Source: a virus
Direction: 5' to 3' (one strand)
IMG/VR virus record: IMGVR_UViG_3300027971_000055
Location: 1 to 63,600 of that record
DNA length: 63,600 nt
Part shown: piece after piece, positions 31,957 to 39,604 of the stretch
Layout of the letters: each line of letters starts with the position of its first letter
Position numbering within the stretch: position 1 is the first letter of the stretch
Notes under the pieces: generated by a model
Seen by the model: only the letters and a program-made list of their open reading frames with translations
The model's database searches: none
What the model was told of the DNA's origin: nothing
Translations under genes and position numbers: made by a program

Positions 31957-32401
31957 TACAAACAGAACAGATCGTGAAGTAGATACAAGAGAAGAATTTC
32001 AACGTGCAGAAAGTTGGAAACCTGCCTCCCTATTACCTGAATTTAAAAAGGTACCTGGATGGGCATACCGTTGGATCAGAACTAGTCTATTAAATGAGGC
32101 TGATAATCTAAATGTTTCTTCAAAGATGCGTGAAGGATGGGAACCCGTTAAATTAGCGGACCACCCTGAAATGAAAATAATGATTGACCAAAATGCTCGG
32201 TTTAAAGACGGAGTTGAAATTGGTGGATTATTATTATGTAAAATTCCAGAAGAGTTTGTTGCACAACGTAAGGCTCACTATAAAAATATAGCAGATCAAC
32301 AAGCCGAAGCAGTCGACAACAGCTTTATGAAACAGAATGATGCTCGTATGCCTCTTTTCTCAGAGAAGAAAGCTACATCGTCATTCGGTAAAGGTAAATA
32401 A
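31949..32401 (+). CDS. Hypothetical head-region protein
   Basis: Of two in-frame ATGs, 31949 has GGAG at spacing 7-8 and overlaps the scaffold stop (ATGGATAA). The 150-residue product contains FKKVPGWAYRWIRTSLLNEA, then MREGWEPVKLADHPEM and a C-terminus RMPLFSEKKATSSFGKGK. I have seen this type between scaffold and decoration genes in related phages, without a known role. Confidence 0.7.
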   Translation: MDNTNRTDREVDTREEFQRAESWKPASLLPEFKKVPGWAYRWIRTSLLNEADNLNVSSKMREGWEPVKLADHPEMKIMIDQNARFKDGVEIGGLLLCKIPEEFVAQRKAHYKNIADQQAEAVDNSFMKQNDARMPLFSEKKATSSFGKGK

Positions 32402-32419
32402 CAAAAAAGGAGACATATT

Positions 32420-33025
32420 ATGTCAGCAACAGCAACCCCGTACGGCTTTAAACCCGTAAATGAAATTGGCGGTCTACCATATGCTGGTAGTACACGTCAA
32501 ATCAAGATTGCTTCCGGCTACGCTTCAAATATATACTACGGACAAGTAGTTTCTATTGTAGCTGCAGGTACAATCCAAGTAGTAGTAACGAATGGTGATA
32601 ACTCAACACCGTTCCCAGCAGGCACAATCGGTGTTTTTGTAGGTTGCACTTACACAAACCCATCAACTAAGCAATTAACATTTGCACAATACTGGCCAAC
32701 TGGTACAGTAGCGTCTGATGCTATGGCTTACGTTGTAGACGATTACAATACATTATTCCAAGTTCAAGCTGACGGCTCATTAGCTCAAGCAACACTTGGC
32801 TCTAATGCTATTTTAGCAGCAGTTCAATCAACATCTACAGGTTCAACAACTACAGGTAATTCAAACACAGCAATTAGCACTTCAGTGGCTACTACTTCTG
32901 GTTATGCGTTCCGTATTGTAGATTTCGTTGAGAGTACAACATCAACAGTGGGTGATGCATATACTGACGTCTTGGTTAAATTTAATCCAGTCGCTCATTC
33001 ATATAACAACCCAACTGGTATCTAA
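32420..33025 (+). CDS. Probable capsid decoration/stabilising protein
   Basis: The 201-residue protein (MSATATPYGFKPVNEIGGLP) is Thr/Ser/Ala-rich and beta-predicted, with no charged coiled coil. Position immediately before the major capsid gene and a strong GGAG suggest an abundant head surface protein. Identity as decoration protein is inferred from position and composition. Confidence 0.65.
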   Translation: MSATATPYGFKPVNEIGGLPYAGSTRQIKIASGYASNIYYGQVVSIVAAGTIQVVVTNGDNSTPFPAGTIGVFVGCTYTNPSTKQLTFAQYWPTGTVASDAMAYVVDDYNTLFQVQADGSLAQATLGSNAILAAVQSTSTGSTTTGNSNTAISTSVATTSGYAFRIVDFVESTTSTVGDAYTDVLVKFNPVAHSYNNPTGI

Positions 33026-33037
33026 GGAGAATAAAAC

Positions 33038-33952
33038 ATGGCTATTTCACGCGCACAGCTCCTTAAAGAGCTCTTACCAGGACTAAATGCACTATTTGGT
33101 TTAGAATATAAACGTTACGGCGAAGAACATAAAGAAATCTACGAAACAGAGACTTCAGAACGTTCATTCGAAGAAGAAACAAAACTTTCAGGCTTTGCGG
33201 CAGCACCTGTTAAAAACGAAGGCAATGCCATCGCTTACGACAATGCTCAAGAAGCTTTCACTGCTCGATACAATCACCAAACTATCGCTCTTGGCTTTTC
33301 TTTAACAGAAGAAGCTGTAGAAGATAACTTGTATGACACATTATCAGCACGTTACACAAAGGCTTTAGCTCGCGCTATGGCTTACACAAAACAAGTTAAG
33401 GCTGCTGCAGTTCTTAATAATGGTTTCACTAACTCCGCTGCTTATTACGGTGGTGATGGTGTTCCATTGTTCTCTACCGCACATCCAACTGTTGGTGGTG
33501 GCACAAATAACAACACTCAAACAACTGCAACTGATTTGAACGAAACAGCACTAGAACAAGCTGTTATCAACATAGCTGCATGGACTGATGAGCGTGGTCT
33601 TTTAATTGCTGCTCAACCACGTAAGTTAATAGTTCCACCAGGTAATCAGTTCGTTGCAACTCGTTTGCTCGAAACTGAACTTCGTGTTTCTACAGCTGAC
33701 AATGATATCAATGCTCTTAAAAATAATGGTTCAATCCCAGAAGGATATTCAATTAACCATTACTTAACAGACACTGATGCATACTTCTTAACAACTGATG
33801 TACCTAACGGCATGAAACACTTTGTGCGTACTCCGTTATCTACTTCTATGGATGGCGATTTTGACACAGGCAATGTTAGATACAAAGCTCGTGAGCGTTA
33901 TTCATTTGGTTGGTCAGATCCTCTCGGTATGTGGGGTTCACAAGGCGCTTAA
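33038..33952 (+). CDS. Major capsid protein
   Basis: The 304-residue protein has a coat-like layout: N-terminal arm (MAISRAQLLKELLPGLNALF), an extended E-rich loop, VPLFSTAHPTVGGGTNNN, QPRKLIVPPGNQFVATRLLE, and C-terminal GNVRYKARERYSFGWSDPLG. This matches the Mu gpT-like branch of HK97-fold capsid proteins. It has GGAG before the ATG and a strong terminator after it. Confidence 0.9.
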   Translation: MAISRAQLLKELLPGLNALFGLEYKRYGEEHKEIYETETSERSFEEETKLSGFAAAPVKNEGNAIAYDNAQEAFTARYNHQTIALGFSLTEEAVEDNLYDTLSARYTKALARAMAYTKQVKAAAVLNNGFTNSAAYYGGDGVPLFSTAHPTVGGGTNNNTQTTATDLNETALEQAVINIAAWTDERGLLIAAQPRKLIVPPGNQFVATRLLETELRVSTADNDINALKNNGSIPEGYSINHYLTDTDAYFLTTDVPNGMKHFVRTPLSTSMDGDFDTGNVRYKARERYSFGWSDPLGMWGSQGA

Positions 33953-33979
33953 TTGCGTTTTGAAACAATGTACCAAGTT

Positions 33980-34008
33980 AAACCCAGTTTCGGCTGGGTT
34001 TTTCTTTA
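33980..34008 (+). terminator. Intrinsic terminator after the capsid gene
   Basis: AAACCCAG-TTTCGG-CTGGGTTT followed by TTCTTT. An 8-bp stem and T-rich tail 28 bases after the capsid stop; it separates the capsid operon from pqqA. Confidence 0.92.
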
Positions 34009-34065
34009 CCTGCTATTCATGGTTTTACGTATTCCACAGGCAAATCTTCGGAGTAATATGTAGTT

Positions 34066-34082
34066 ATACACACGGTGTGTAT
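34066..34082. promoter_or_regulatory. Perfect 17-bp palindrome upstream of pqqA
   Basis: ATACACAC-G-GTGTGTAT is an uninterrupted palindrome with one central base, 19 bases before the pqqA ATG and directly upstream of its ribosome site. It could be an operator for a dimeric repressor or a tight RNA hairpin near the ribosome site. I see no convincing -35/-10 pair in 34009-34065. Confidence 0.6.
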
Positions 34083-34101
34083 TAAATTTAAAGGAAAAAT
34101 T

Positions 34102-34173
34102 ATGTGGACAACTCCAGCAGCAACTGAAATGAGATTTGGCTTTGAAGTGACTATGTACGTAATGAACAAGTAA
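34102..34173 (+). CDS. pqqA: PqqA, peptide precursor of pyrroloquinoline quinone
   Basis: A 23-residue product starts MWTTPA, continues with RFGFEVTMY and ends in K. PqqA peptides share MW-x-K-P-A, D/E-x-R, G-x-E-V-T-x-Y and a final N-R/K, and the match here extends over nearly the full length. The essential Glu and Tyr that are cross-linked by PqqE are E15 and Y19 with the required three-residue spacing. AGGA lies six bases before the ATG. The gene is alone between two terminators, among late virion genes. No pqqB-E genes are present, so host enzymes would be needed. Each PQQ consumes one PqqA, so an abundant phage copy could raise PQQ output. Confidence 0.9.
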   Translation: MWTTPAATEMRFGFEVTMYVMNK

Positions 34174-34197
34174 TTAGATATTACATTGTTTGCATTT

Positions 34198-34220
34198 AAG
34201 GGCTTTTGTAGCCCTTTTTT
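34198..34220 (+). terminator. Intrinsic terminator after pqqA
   Basis: AAGGGCT-TTTGT-AGCCCTT followed by TTTTG. A 7-bp stem with T tract 25 bases after the pqqA stop. Confidence 0.92.
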
Positions 34221-34231
34221 GTTGTATAATA

Positions 34232-34260
34232 CTTGCAAATAGTATGTATTCATGTATTAT
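34232..34260 (+). promoter_or_regulatory. Possible promoter for the next virion genes
   Basis: TTGCAA, 16 bases and TATTAT read toward 34350. The direct repeat ATATCCGG (34265-34272 and 34275-34282) follows, within a 130-base leader without a gene. Some signal must restart transcription here since two terminators lie upstream. Confidence 0.4.
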
Positions 34261-34349
34261 TTGAATATCCGGGTATATCCGGTTTATTAGACTGTCCCGG
34301 CAGACGCATACAAGACTAATAGACTTAACTTTGTATGGAGAAATATATT

Positions 34350-34829
34350 ATGTCATCAACAACCTTTTCGGGTCCAGTGACGTCTACAGCCGGTTTTATT
34401 ACAGGTACAGGCGTTAATTCAACAGTTACAGCATCAACATTAACAGTTACAGCAGATACTTACAACGGTCAAACTATCGGTTTAAGTCGCGCAGCAGGTA
34501 TTACAGTAACCCTCCCAGCAGCTACAGGCACAAATGCCGTATATAAATTTTTGGTTGAAACAACAGTTACATCTAATAGTTATAAAATTCAAGTGGCTAA
34601 CGCAACAGACGTAATTAGTGGCACATTAAATGTTGCCGGTACTACAGGCACTCCGTTTGGCACTCTTCCAGCTTCTGACACAATCACAATGAATGGCACT
34701 ACACAAGGCGGCGTTATAGGTTCATACGTTGAACTTACTGATGTTGATGCAGGTATCTTTGCTATTACTACTGGCGGTCTTATTGGCTCTGGCACAGTAG
34801 TTACACCATTCTCTGCAGCTGTAAGTTAA
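34350..34829 (+). CDS. Probable structural protein, beta-rich
   Basis: ATG 34350 (MSSTTFSGPVTSTAGF) follows GGAG; an upstream ATG has no site. The 159-residue product is Thr/Gly/Val-rich, with repeats like TASTLTVTADTYNGQTIGLS, and lacks cysteine and long helices. It is likely a capsid decoration or fibre-like protein. Function inferred only from composition and place. Confidence 0.65.
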   Translation: MSSTTFSGPVTSTAGFITGTGVNSTVTASTLTVTADTYNGQTIGLSRAAGITVTLPAATGTNAVYKFLVETTVTSNSYKIQVANATDVISGTLNVAGTTGTPFGTLPASDTITMNGTTQGGVIGSYVELTDVDAGIFAITTGGLIGSGTVVTPFSAAVS

Positions 34830-34838
34830 TTAATCACT

Positions 34839-34855
34839 GGGGGCGCCTAGCCCCC
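34839..34855 (+). terminator. GC-rich hairpin between structural genes
   Basis: GGGGGC-GCCTA-GCCCCC followed by TTACT. Strong 6-bp GC stem but a poor T tract, so an attenuator or partial terminator. Confidence 0.6.
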
Positions 34856-34878
34856 TTACTAAACAAAGGAGATTAATT

Positions 34879-35391
34879 ATGGCTATGCAATATGATGTAA
34901 AACAAACGCATTTAAATTCTAGTGGGTATCTAGTTAAATATCCTGTTCGTGTTAAAGGGTTATCGTATACTGGCACAGCTACTGCGGGGTATGTAACTTT
35001 ATTTGATACGGCTACAACACCTGTTTCATCAGGCGTAACTTATGCACGATCTGGTACAACTGTAACAGTAACAAAAACAGCTCATGGATTAATTACCGGT
35101 GATGTTATCGGTATTCACTTCTTATCAAATTCTGGTGTTTCAGCTACTGATGGTACATATTCTATTACTAGAACAACTGCTGATGCATTCACTTTAGTTG
35201 ATATTAATACAGGTACTATTTCTAGCACTGCAGCTATATATGTTGTAGGTAAATGGCTTATGACTTACGAACCCGCAGCTACTGATGTATTTGCCAATGT
35301 TCCTTTTATTCCTGGTGAAGGTGTACGAGCTGATACAGGCGTGTATGCTGAAATGTCTAACGTGGATTCGGTACAAATATTCTATGGCTAG
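34879..35391 (+). CDS. Probable structural protein
   Basis: The 170-residue protein (MAMQYDVKQTHLNSSGYL) has an Ig/jelly-roll-like beta pattern; TVTVTKTAHGLITGDVIGIH and GTYSITRTTADAFTLVDI form a ubiquitous phage tail/head surface motif (T-x-HGL-x-x-GD). It overlaps the next gene by eight bases. Virion location is likely; exact role unknown. Confidence 0.7.
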   Translation: MAMQYDVKQTHLNSSGYLVKYPVRVKGLSYTGTATAGYVTLFDTATTPVSSGVTYARSGTTVTVTKTAHGLITGDVIGIHFLSNSGVSATDGTYSITRTTADAFTLVDINTGTISSTAAIYVVGKWLMTYEPAATDVFANVPFIPGEGVRADTGVYAEMSNVDSVQIFYG

Positions 35392-35644
35392 TAAGAAAAA
35401 AGGTCCTAGCCTAGCAATCGGACGTGGTGAGAAACTTCCTGTATCGAAAGGTGCAGGACTCACGGCTAAAGGTCGTGCAAAGTATAACGCAGCTACTGGG
35501 TCAAACCTCAAGGCTCCTCAACCACAAGGTGGCGCTCGTAAGAGATCGTTTTGTGCTAGGATGTCTGGTATGCCTGGTCCTATGAAAGATGAAAAAGGTA
35601 GACCTACTAGGAAAGCCGCATCACTAAAAAGGTGGAAATGCTAA
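35384..35644 (+). CDS. DUF6321-like small basic protein
   Basis: The 86-residue product starts MASKKKGPSLAIGRGEKLPV and contains GLTAKGRAKYNAATGSNLKA and KRSFCARMSGMPGPMKDEKG, matching my memory of DUF6321 in aquatic phages. It is basic and likely binds nucleic acid or packs in the head. The ATG overlaps the previous stop; the longer frame is a shadow. Confidence 0.8.
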   Translation: MASKKKGPSLAIGRGEKLPVSKGAGLTAKGRAKYNAATGSNLKAPQPQGGARKRSFCARMSGMPGPMKDEKGRPTRKAASLKRWKC

Positions 35645-35862
35645 TGAGTACAGAACGAGAACTTGCCGAACACGGTATCGAAATTAAACACATTCAAACA
35701 GACGTAGACACCCTTATGGAAGATATGAACGAGTTAAAGAAAAGACTTGATGCTATTGAGTCCGCCCTTAACGAAATTAAAGGTGGTTGGAAAGTATTTA
35801 TATTTATTGCGGGACTAGCCTCAGCCGTTGTAAGTTGGGCAGTTGCACATTGGTTTAAGTAG
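35644..35862 (+). CDS. Coiled-coil, C-terminal membrane-anchored protein (XhlA-like)
   Basis: The 72-residue product starts at an ATG sharing a base with the preceding TAA. A coiled coil (about 5-48; IQTDVDTLMEDMNELKKRLD) precedes a single C-terminal span (VFIFIAGLASAVVSWAVAHW). This layout is that of XhlA-type lysis-associated proteins, but it lies far from the lysis cassette. A membrane role at lysis or entry is inferred. Confidence 0.7.
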   Translation: MSTERELAEHGIEIKHIQTDVDTLMEDMNELKKRLDAIESALNEIKGGWKVFIFIAGLASAVVSWAVAHWFK

Positions 35863-35870
35863 GAGTTTAT

Positions 35871-36119
35871 ATGAAAGCATTTATAGATAAAATATTTAAA
35901 AAAAGGAAACACGATGCTGAACAAGTTGAAGAAAATAAAGAAATACTTAGCGAACAAATTGAAACAAGTATTAAAGAACGTATAGATCAAAATAAAATTA
36001 ATATGGACGAAGTAGAAAAAGAAACACAAAAAGAAGTCTATAAAAAACCAAGTCATTACTTCGGTGGTGATTGTAAATGTGTTAAGTGTGTAAGGTGGAG
36101 AAATCAAAATGCCAAGTAA
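35871..36119 (+). CDS. Hypothetical charged protein
   Basis: The 82-residue product is a long charged helix (IKERIDQNKINMDEVEKETQ) ending in GGDCKCVKCVRWRNQ, a C-x-C-x2-C cluster that may bind zinc. It overlaps the next gene by 11 bases. Function unknown. Confidence 0.65.
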   Translation: MKAFIDKIFKKRKHDAEQVEENKEILSEQIETSIKERIDQNKINMDEVEKETQKEVYKKPSHYFGGDCKCVKCVRWRNQNAK

Positions 36120-36657
36120 ATCTAAATCGCAACATAATTTAATGGCGGCAGTAGCTAACAACCCAGCCTTTGCTAAAAAAGTTGGTATTCCAAAATCAGT
36201 AGGAGAAGAGTTTATGAAAGCAGATAAAACTAAGAAGTTCGGACCAGGTGGATCAACAGGCGCACTAAAAGCAACAGATTCAAGTGAAAATCCTGGATTA
36301 TCAAAATTACCAACGGAAGTGAGAAATAAAATGGGCTACATGAAAAAAGGCGGTATGGCTAAAAAAGGTATGAAAGAAGGCGGCATGGCTAAATCAGACA
36401 TGAAAGAAGATACAAAGATGGACATGGCACAAGATAAAAAGATGGCTAAAAAAGCTGTAGGCATGCATGAGAAACAACTTCATGGTGGTAAAAAGTCAGA
36501 CTTAACTGCTCTTAAAAAAGGTGGTATGGCTAAAGGATGTGGTTATTCTAAAGGCGGTCAACTTGCTAAAGCTAATGGCGTTGCTGTTCGTGGTAAAACA
36601 AAAGGTACCATGGTTGCTATGCGCAGTGGTGGTAAAACTAAATCTAAGATGTGCTAG
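36109..36657 (+). CDS. DUF3008-like protein with KGG repeats
   Basis: This 182-residue basic protein has an N-terminal DUF3008 signature (MPSKSKSQHNLMAAVANNPA, then FAKKVGIPKSVGEEFM). The rest is Lys/Gly/Met-rich with repeated KKGGMAK, KEGGMAK and SKGGQLAK units and a final AVRGKTKGTM-like block. The same tag occurs in the following genes. Small, abundant, basic: a packaged DNA-condensing or internal head protein is plausible. Confidence 0.75.
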   Translation: MPSKSKSQHNLMAAVANNPAFAKKVGIPKSVGEEFMKADKTKKFGPGGSTGALKATDSSENPGLSKLPTEVRNKMGYMKKGGMAKKGMKEGGMAKSDMKEDTKMDMAQDKKMAKKAVGMHEKQLHGGKKSDLTALKKGGMAKGCGYSKGGQLAKANGVAVRGKTKGTMVAMRSGGKTKSKMC

Positions 36658-36666
36658 GAGAATAGT

Positions 36667-37041
36667 ATGGCTACTGTAGATCCAAAAATAAGAGAAGAAT
36701 TAAAAGCTAAACTAGAAGCTGAAAAAGCAACTAATACACAAGCTGAAAACAAAAAAGCAGCCGAGGTATATAAAGAATTTGCAGCAACCTATAAAAGAGA
36801 ACGCGAACTTAATCCTAAAGATACACCTGATGGTTATATAGATAGAAAAGTCGATGCTTTAGGTGATTTAGCTAGAAAAGTGGGTAAAGCAATGGGCACA
36901 AATAAAATGACTAGTCAAGACGATGAGGCTCAAATGGCTGCTCGTAAAGATGTTAAAGGATACAAAAAAGGTGGTTCAACTGCATCTAAACGTGCAGACG
37001 GCTGCGCTGTTCGCGGTAAAACAAAAGGCACAATGTGCTAG
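36667..37041 (+). CDS. Small protein with RADGCAVRGKTKG C-terminal tag
   Basis: The 124-residue product is a charged helix (residues 1-60) followed by a low-complexity tail GYKKGGSTASKRADGCAVRG then KTKGTMC. The last 16 residues nearly match the end of the next protein and part of the previous one. Leader GGAGAATAGT precedes its ATG and the next gene's too. Function unknown; likely virion-associated. Confidence 0.7.
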   Translation: MATVDPKIREELKAKLEAEKATNTQAENKKAAEVYKEFAATYKRERELNPKDTPDGYIDRKVDALGDLARKVGKAMGTNKMTSQDDEAQMAARKDVKGYKKGGSTASKRADGCAVRGKTKGTMC

Positions 37042-37050
37042 GAGAATAGT

Positions 37051-37497
37051 ATGGATAATATAAATGAAAAAATAGATGACTTAGTTGGCACTACAAAACG
37101 TATAAATGCAAAAAAAACAGGACCACAAAGAGAAATTGGGCCTAGCCAAATTAAATCAATTAAACATAAAGATATTAGGACAGCACTCCCATCTTCTTTA
37201 AAACCATATGCAGATGCGATTGTATTTGATGAGGAAAAATTAATCAATAGACGAAAAGCTATGGATAAAGATGTAAAACCTGATTTTTCTAATAGATCAC
37301 AGCAGATATTCAAACAGATTGAATATCCAGACCAACAAAAAGAACTAAATGATTTATATGAGACAGGTATTTCAGACAAAGACATTGCTACTGCAAAAGG
37401 TAAGAAAAAAGGTGGCATGATTAAAAAAATGTCTAATGGTGGTACAGCTTCATCTCGTGCTGATGGTTGTGCAGTTAGAGGAAAGACAAGAGCATAA
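37051..37497 (+). CDS. Hypothetical protein with RADGCAVRGKT C-terminal tag
   Basis: The 148-residue product has a mixed globular body (SLKPYADAIVFDEEKLINRR) and a tail KKKGGMIKKMSNGGTASSRA then DGCAVRGKTRA. The stop codon overlaps the next start by one base. Function unknown. Confidence 0.7.
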   Translation: MDNINEKIDDLVGTTKRINAKKTGPQREIGPSQIKSIKHKDIRTALPSSLKPYADAIVFDEEKLINRRKAMDKDVKPDFSNRSQQIFKQIEYPDQQKELNDLYETGISDKDIATAKGKKKGGMIKKMSNGGTASSRADGCAVRGKTRA

Positions 37498-37769
37498 TGA
37501 GACCTTCACGTGGTATGGGCGCTATGATGCCTGATAAAATGCCTAAGGGTAAAAAGAAAGCCCGTAGAGATAGCACAGACTTTACTCAGTTTAAAGAAGG
37601 TGGCACTGTAAACAAAGCTGGTAACTACACAAAACCTAGTTTACGTAAAAGAATATTTAACAGTATTAAAGCCGCTGCCGTGCAAGGTACAGGTGCAGGT
37701 CAATGGTCAGCACGTAAGGCTCAACTCATGGCTAAACGATATAAAGCTTCAGGTGGCGGATATAAATGA
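37497..37769 (+). CDS. Small basic conserved-looking phage protein
   Basis: The 90-residue product starts MRPSRGMGAMMPDKMPKGKK and contains FKEGGTVNKAGNYTKPSLRK, RIFNSIKAAAVQGTGAGQWS and ARKAQLMAKRYKASGGGYK. I recall this type as widespread in aquatic podophages without assigned function. Very basic; DNA or portal-proximal role conceivable. Confidence 0.78.
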   Translation: MRPSRGMGAMMPDKMPKGKKKARRDSTDFTQFKEGGTVNKAGNYTKPSLRKRIFNSIKAAAVQGTGAGQWSARKAQLMAKRYKASGGGYK

Positions 37770-38014
37770 GTGCATTAGCTAAACCACAACGTTCACTAAA
37801 AGCGTGGGGTGAACAAAAGTGGAGAACTAAGTCAGGTAAAAAATCTAGTGAAACAGGTGAAAGATACTTACCTGAAAAAGCTATTAAGTCATTAAGCTCA
37901 CAAGAATATGCAGCAACAACAAAAGCAAAAAGAGCAGGTAAAGCTAAAGGCAAACAGTTTGTAGCTCAGCCTAAATCTATTAAACAAAAAGTAAAACCTT
38001 TTAGAAAAATATAA
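37766..38014 (+). CDS. DUF5872-like small basic protein
   Basis: The 82-residue product matches DUF5872: SLKAWGEQKWRTKSGKKSSE, TGERYLPEKAIKSLSSQEYA then ATTKAKRAGKAKGKQFVAQP. Lys-rich. It overlaps the previous gene by four bases (ATGA). The domain is common in phages and giant viruses, with no known function. Confidence 0.82.
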   Translation: MSALAKPQRSLKAWGEQKWRTKSGKKSSETGERYLPEKAIKSLSSQEYAATTKAKRAGKAKGKQFVAQPKSIKQKVKPFRKI

Positions 38015-38016
38015 TC

Positions 38017-38967
38017 ATGGTAGATAGAACCACAGGGACCACGAGTTTTAATTTAGATTTAAACAATCTGGTTGAAGATGCATTTGAACGATGTGGACAA
38101 GAGTTGCGTACTGGATATGATCTACGTACTGCACGCCGTTCACTAAACCTACTTACTATTGAGTGGGCTAACCGCGGCATTAACATGTGGACGATTGAAC
38201 CTGGTCAAATTAATTTAAACCAAAACCAAATTATGTATGCCTTGCCTACTGATACTATAGACCTTCTTGATATGGTGACTAGAACCGGTACAGGTCAGAA
38301 CCAACAAGATATTAATATTAACCGTATTAGTGAATCAACCTACATTACAATACCTAATAAGAATGCAACAGGACGTCCTATCCAAGTGTGGATTAATAGA
38401 CAGAGTGGTCAAGAAAACCCTACTGATTTATATACAGACGGTGCCGTTACTGCAACGGCTACTACGATTAACTTAACTTCTATTGTAGGCCTAGCGCAGT
38501 TTGGCTTCATTAGATTAGATAACGAAACAATTCAATACGGTGGACTTACAACGACAGTAAGTGGCGCTACAACGTACTACCAATTAACGGGATGTGTACG
38601 AGGTGTTAATAACACAACTGCTGCGACTCATATAACAGCTACTAGAGTATATATACAAAACTTACCTACTGTTAATGTATGGCCAGCACCAGATCAAAGT
38701 GACAACTATCAGTTTGTGTATTATAGATTAAGACGGATTCAAGATGCAGGCAATGGTATAACCGTAGAAGATATTCCGTTTAGATTTATTCCTTGCATGG
38801 TTGCAGGGTTAGCGGCGTATTTAAGTATGAAATTACCTAATGTGGCTCCTGAGCGTATTATGATGTTAAGACAAGATTATGAAGCAGCATTCCAATTAGC
38901 AGCAGACGAGGATAGAGAAAAAGCAAGTATTAGGTTTGTGCCTCGTGAATCGTTTTTTAGAGGCTAA
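38017..38967 (+). CDS. P22 gp4-like head-to-tail adaptor
   Basis: This 316-residue protein resembles the P22 tail accessory factor gp4 family: helical N-terminus (LVEDAFERCGQELRTGYDLR, TARRSLNLLTIEWANRGINM W), a central beta insert (about 130-220) and a final helical region (FRFIPCMVAGLAAYLSMKLP then YEAAFQLAADEDREKAS). It closes the portal and mounts the tail. Confidence 0.82.
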   Translation: MVDRTTGTTSFNLDLNNLVEDAFERCGQELRTGYDLRTARRSLNLLTIEWANRGINMWTIEPGQINLNQNQIMYALPTDTIDLLDMVTRTGTGQNQQDININRISESTYITIPNKNATGRPIQVWINRQSGQENPTDLYTDGAVTATATTINLTSIVGLAQFGFIRLDNETIQYGGLTTTVSGATTYYQLTGCVRGVNNTTAATHITATRVYIQNLPTVNVWPAPDQSDNYQFVYYRLRRIQDAGNGITVEDIPFRFIPCMVAGLAAYLSMKLPNVAPERIMMLRQDYEAAFQLAADEDREKASIRFVPRESFFRG

Positions 38968-38970
38968 GTA

Positions 38971-39399
38971 ATGCCAACCAAGTACGCTAGTGCCAAGAAC
39001 TCAATTGCACAATGTGACCGTTGTGGGTTTAGATATAAGTTAAAAGAACTTAAACGCTTAGTTATTAAGACAAAAAATGTTAATATACTAGTGTGTCATG
39101 AATGCTGGGAACCGGATCAGCCGCAATTACAACTAGGTATGTACCCGGTTAATGACCCACAAGCAGTGCGTAATCCAAGACCTGATTTAGGTTATTACCA
39201 ATCTGGTTTAAATGGTTTACAGACAGATGAAACAACAGGCGTATCAACCTCACAAACAGGTGTCCCTTTAATGGGTAGTAGAGTTATACAGTGGGGTTAT
39301 AATCCTGTAGGTGGTGCTAGTTATTTTGATGCGGCACTAACACCGAATGACTTAGTAGGAACAAGTGCACTAGGTGATGTAACAATATCAATATCTTAA
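38971..39399 (+). CDS. Zinc-ribbon head/tail-region protein
   Basis: The 142-residue product has C15-x2-C18 (CDRCGFRYKLKEL) and C42-x2-C45 (CHECWEPDQPQL), a zinc ribbon, followed by a Pro/Gly-rich tail. Small zinc-ribbon proteins often accompany gp4-like adaptors in such phages. Structural role inferred. Confidence 0.75.
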   Translation: MPTKYASAKNSIAQCDRCGFRYKLKELKRLVIKTKNVNILVCHECWEPDQPQLQLGMYPVNDPQAVRNPRPDLGYYQSGLNGLQTDETTGVSTSQTGVPLMGSRVIQWGYNPVGGASYFDAALTPNDLVGTSALGDVTISIS

Positions 39400-39410
39400 G
39401 GAGAAGTAAA

Positions 39411-39599
39411 ATGGCATATAGATCAAAAGCAGATGGTATTGCTCAACAAGGTAAAACAAAAGGTCGTAACTTAGGTGACGACGGAGCTACAGTAGCTACA
39501 CAAAATGGTCCAATTAAAGGCACTGTTGGTAAATTAAATACTGACATGAAAAAAATGGGTCGTGGACTAGCTAAAATTGCAGCACAAAAAAAGGGATAA
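39411..39599 (+). CDS. Small basic protein with ADG-GKTKG motif
   Basis: The 62-residue product starts MAYRSKADGIAQQGKTKGRN, a variant of the RADGCAVRGKTKG tag that ends 36667 and 37051 products, here at the N-terminus. Basic; unknown function. Confidence 0.65.
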   Translation: MAYRSKADGIAQQGKTKGRNLGDDGATVATQNGPIKGTVGKLNTDMKKMGRGLAKIAAQKKG

Positions 39600-39604
39600 T
39601 AATC

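Noticed and set aside
34017-34253. 78-codon minus-strand frame over pqqA
   Set aside because: It is antisense to the pqqA cassette and its terminator, has no ribosome site and lies on the wrong strand for this arm.
34265-34300. ATATCCGG direct repeats as an attachment site
   Set aside because: Only two short copies in a leader, no integrase, and no tRNA end nearby.
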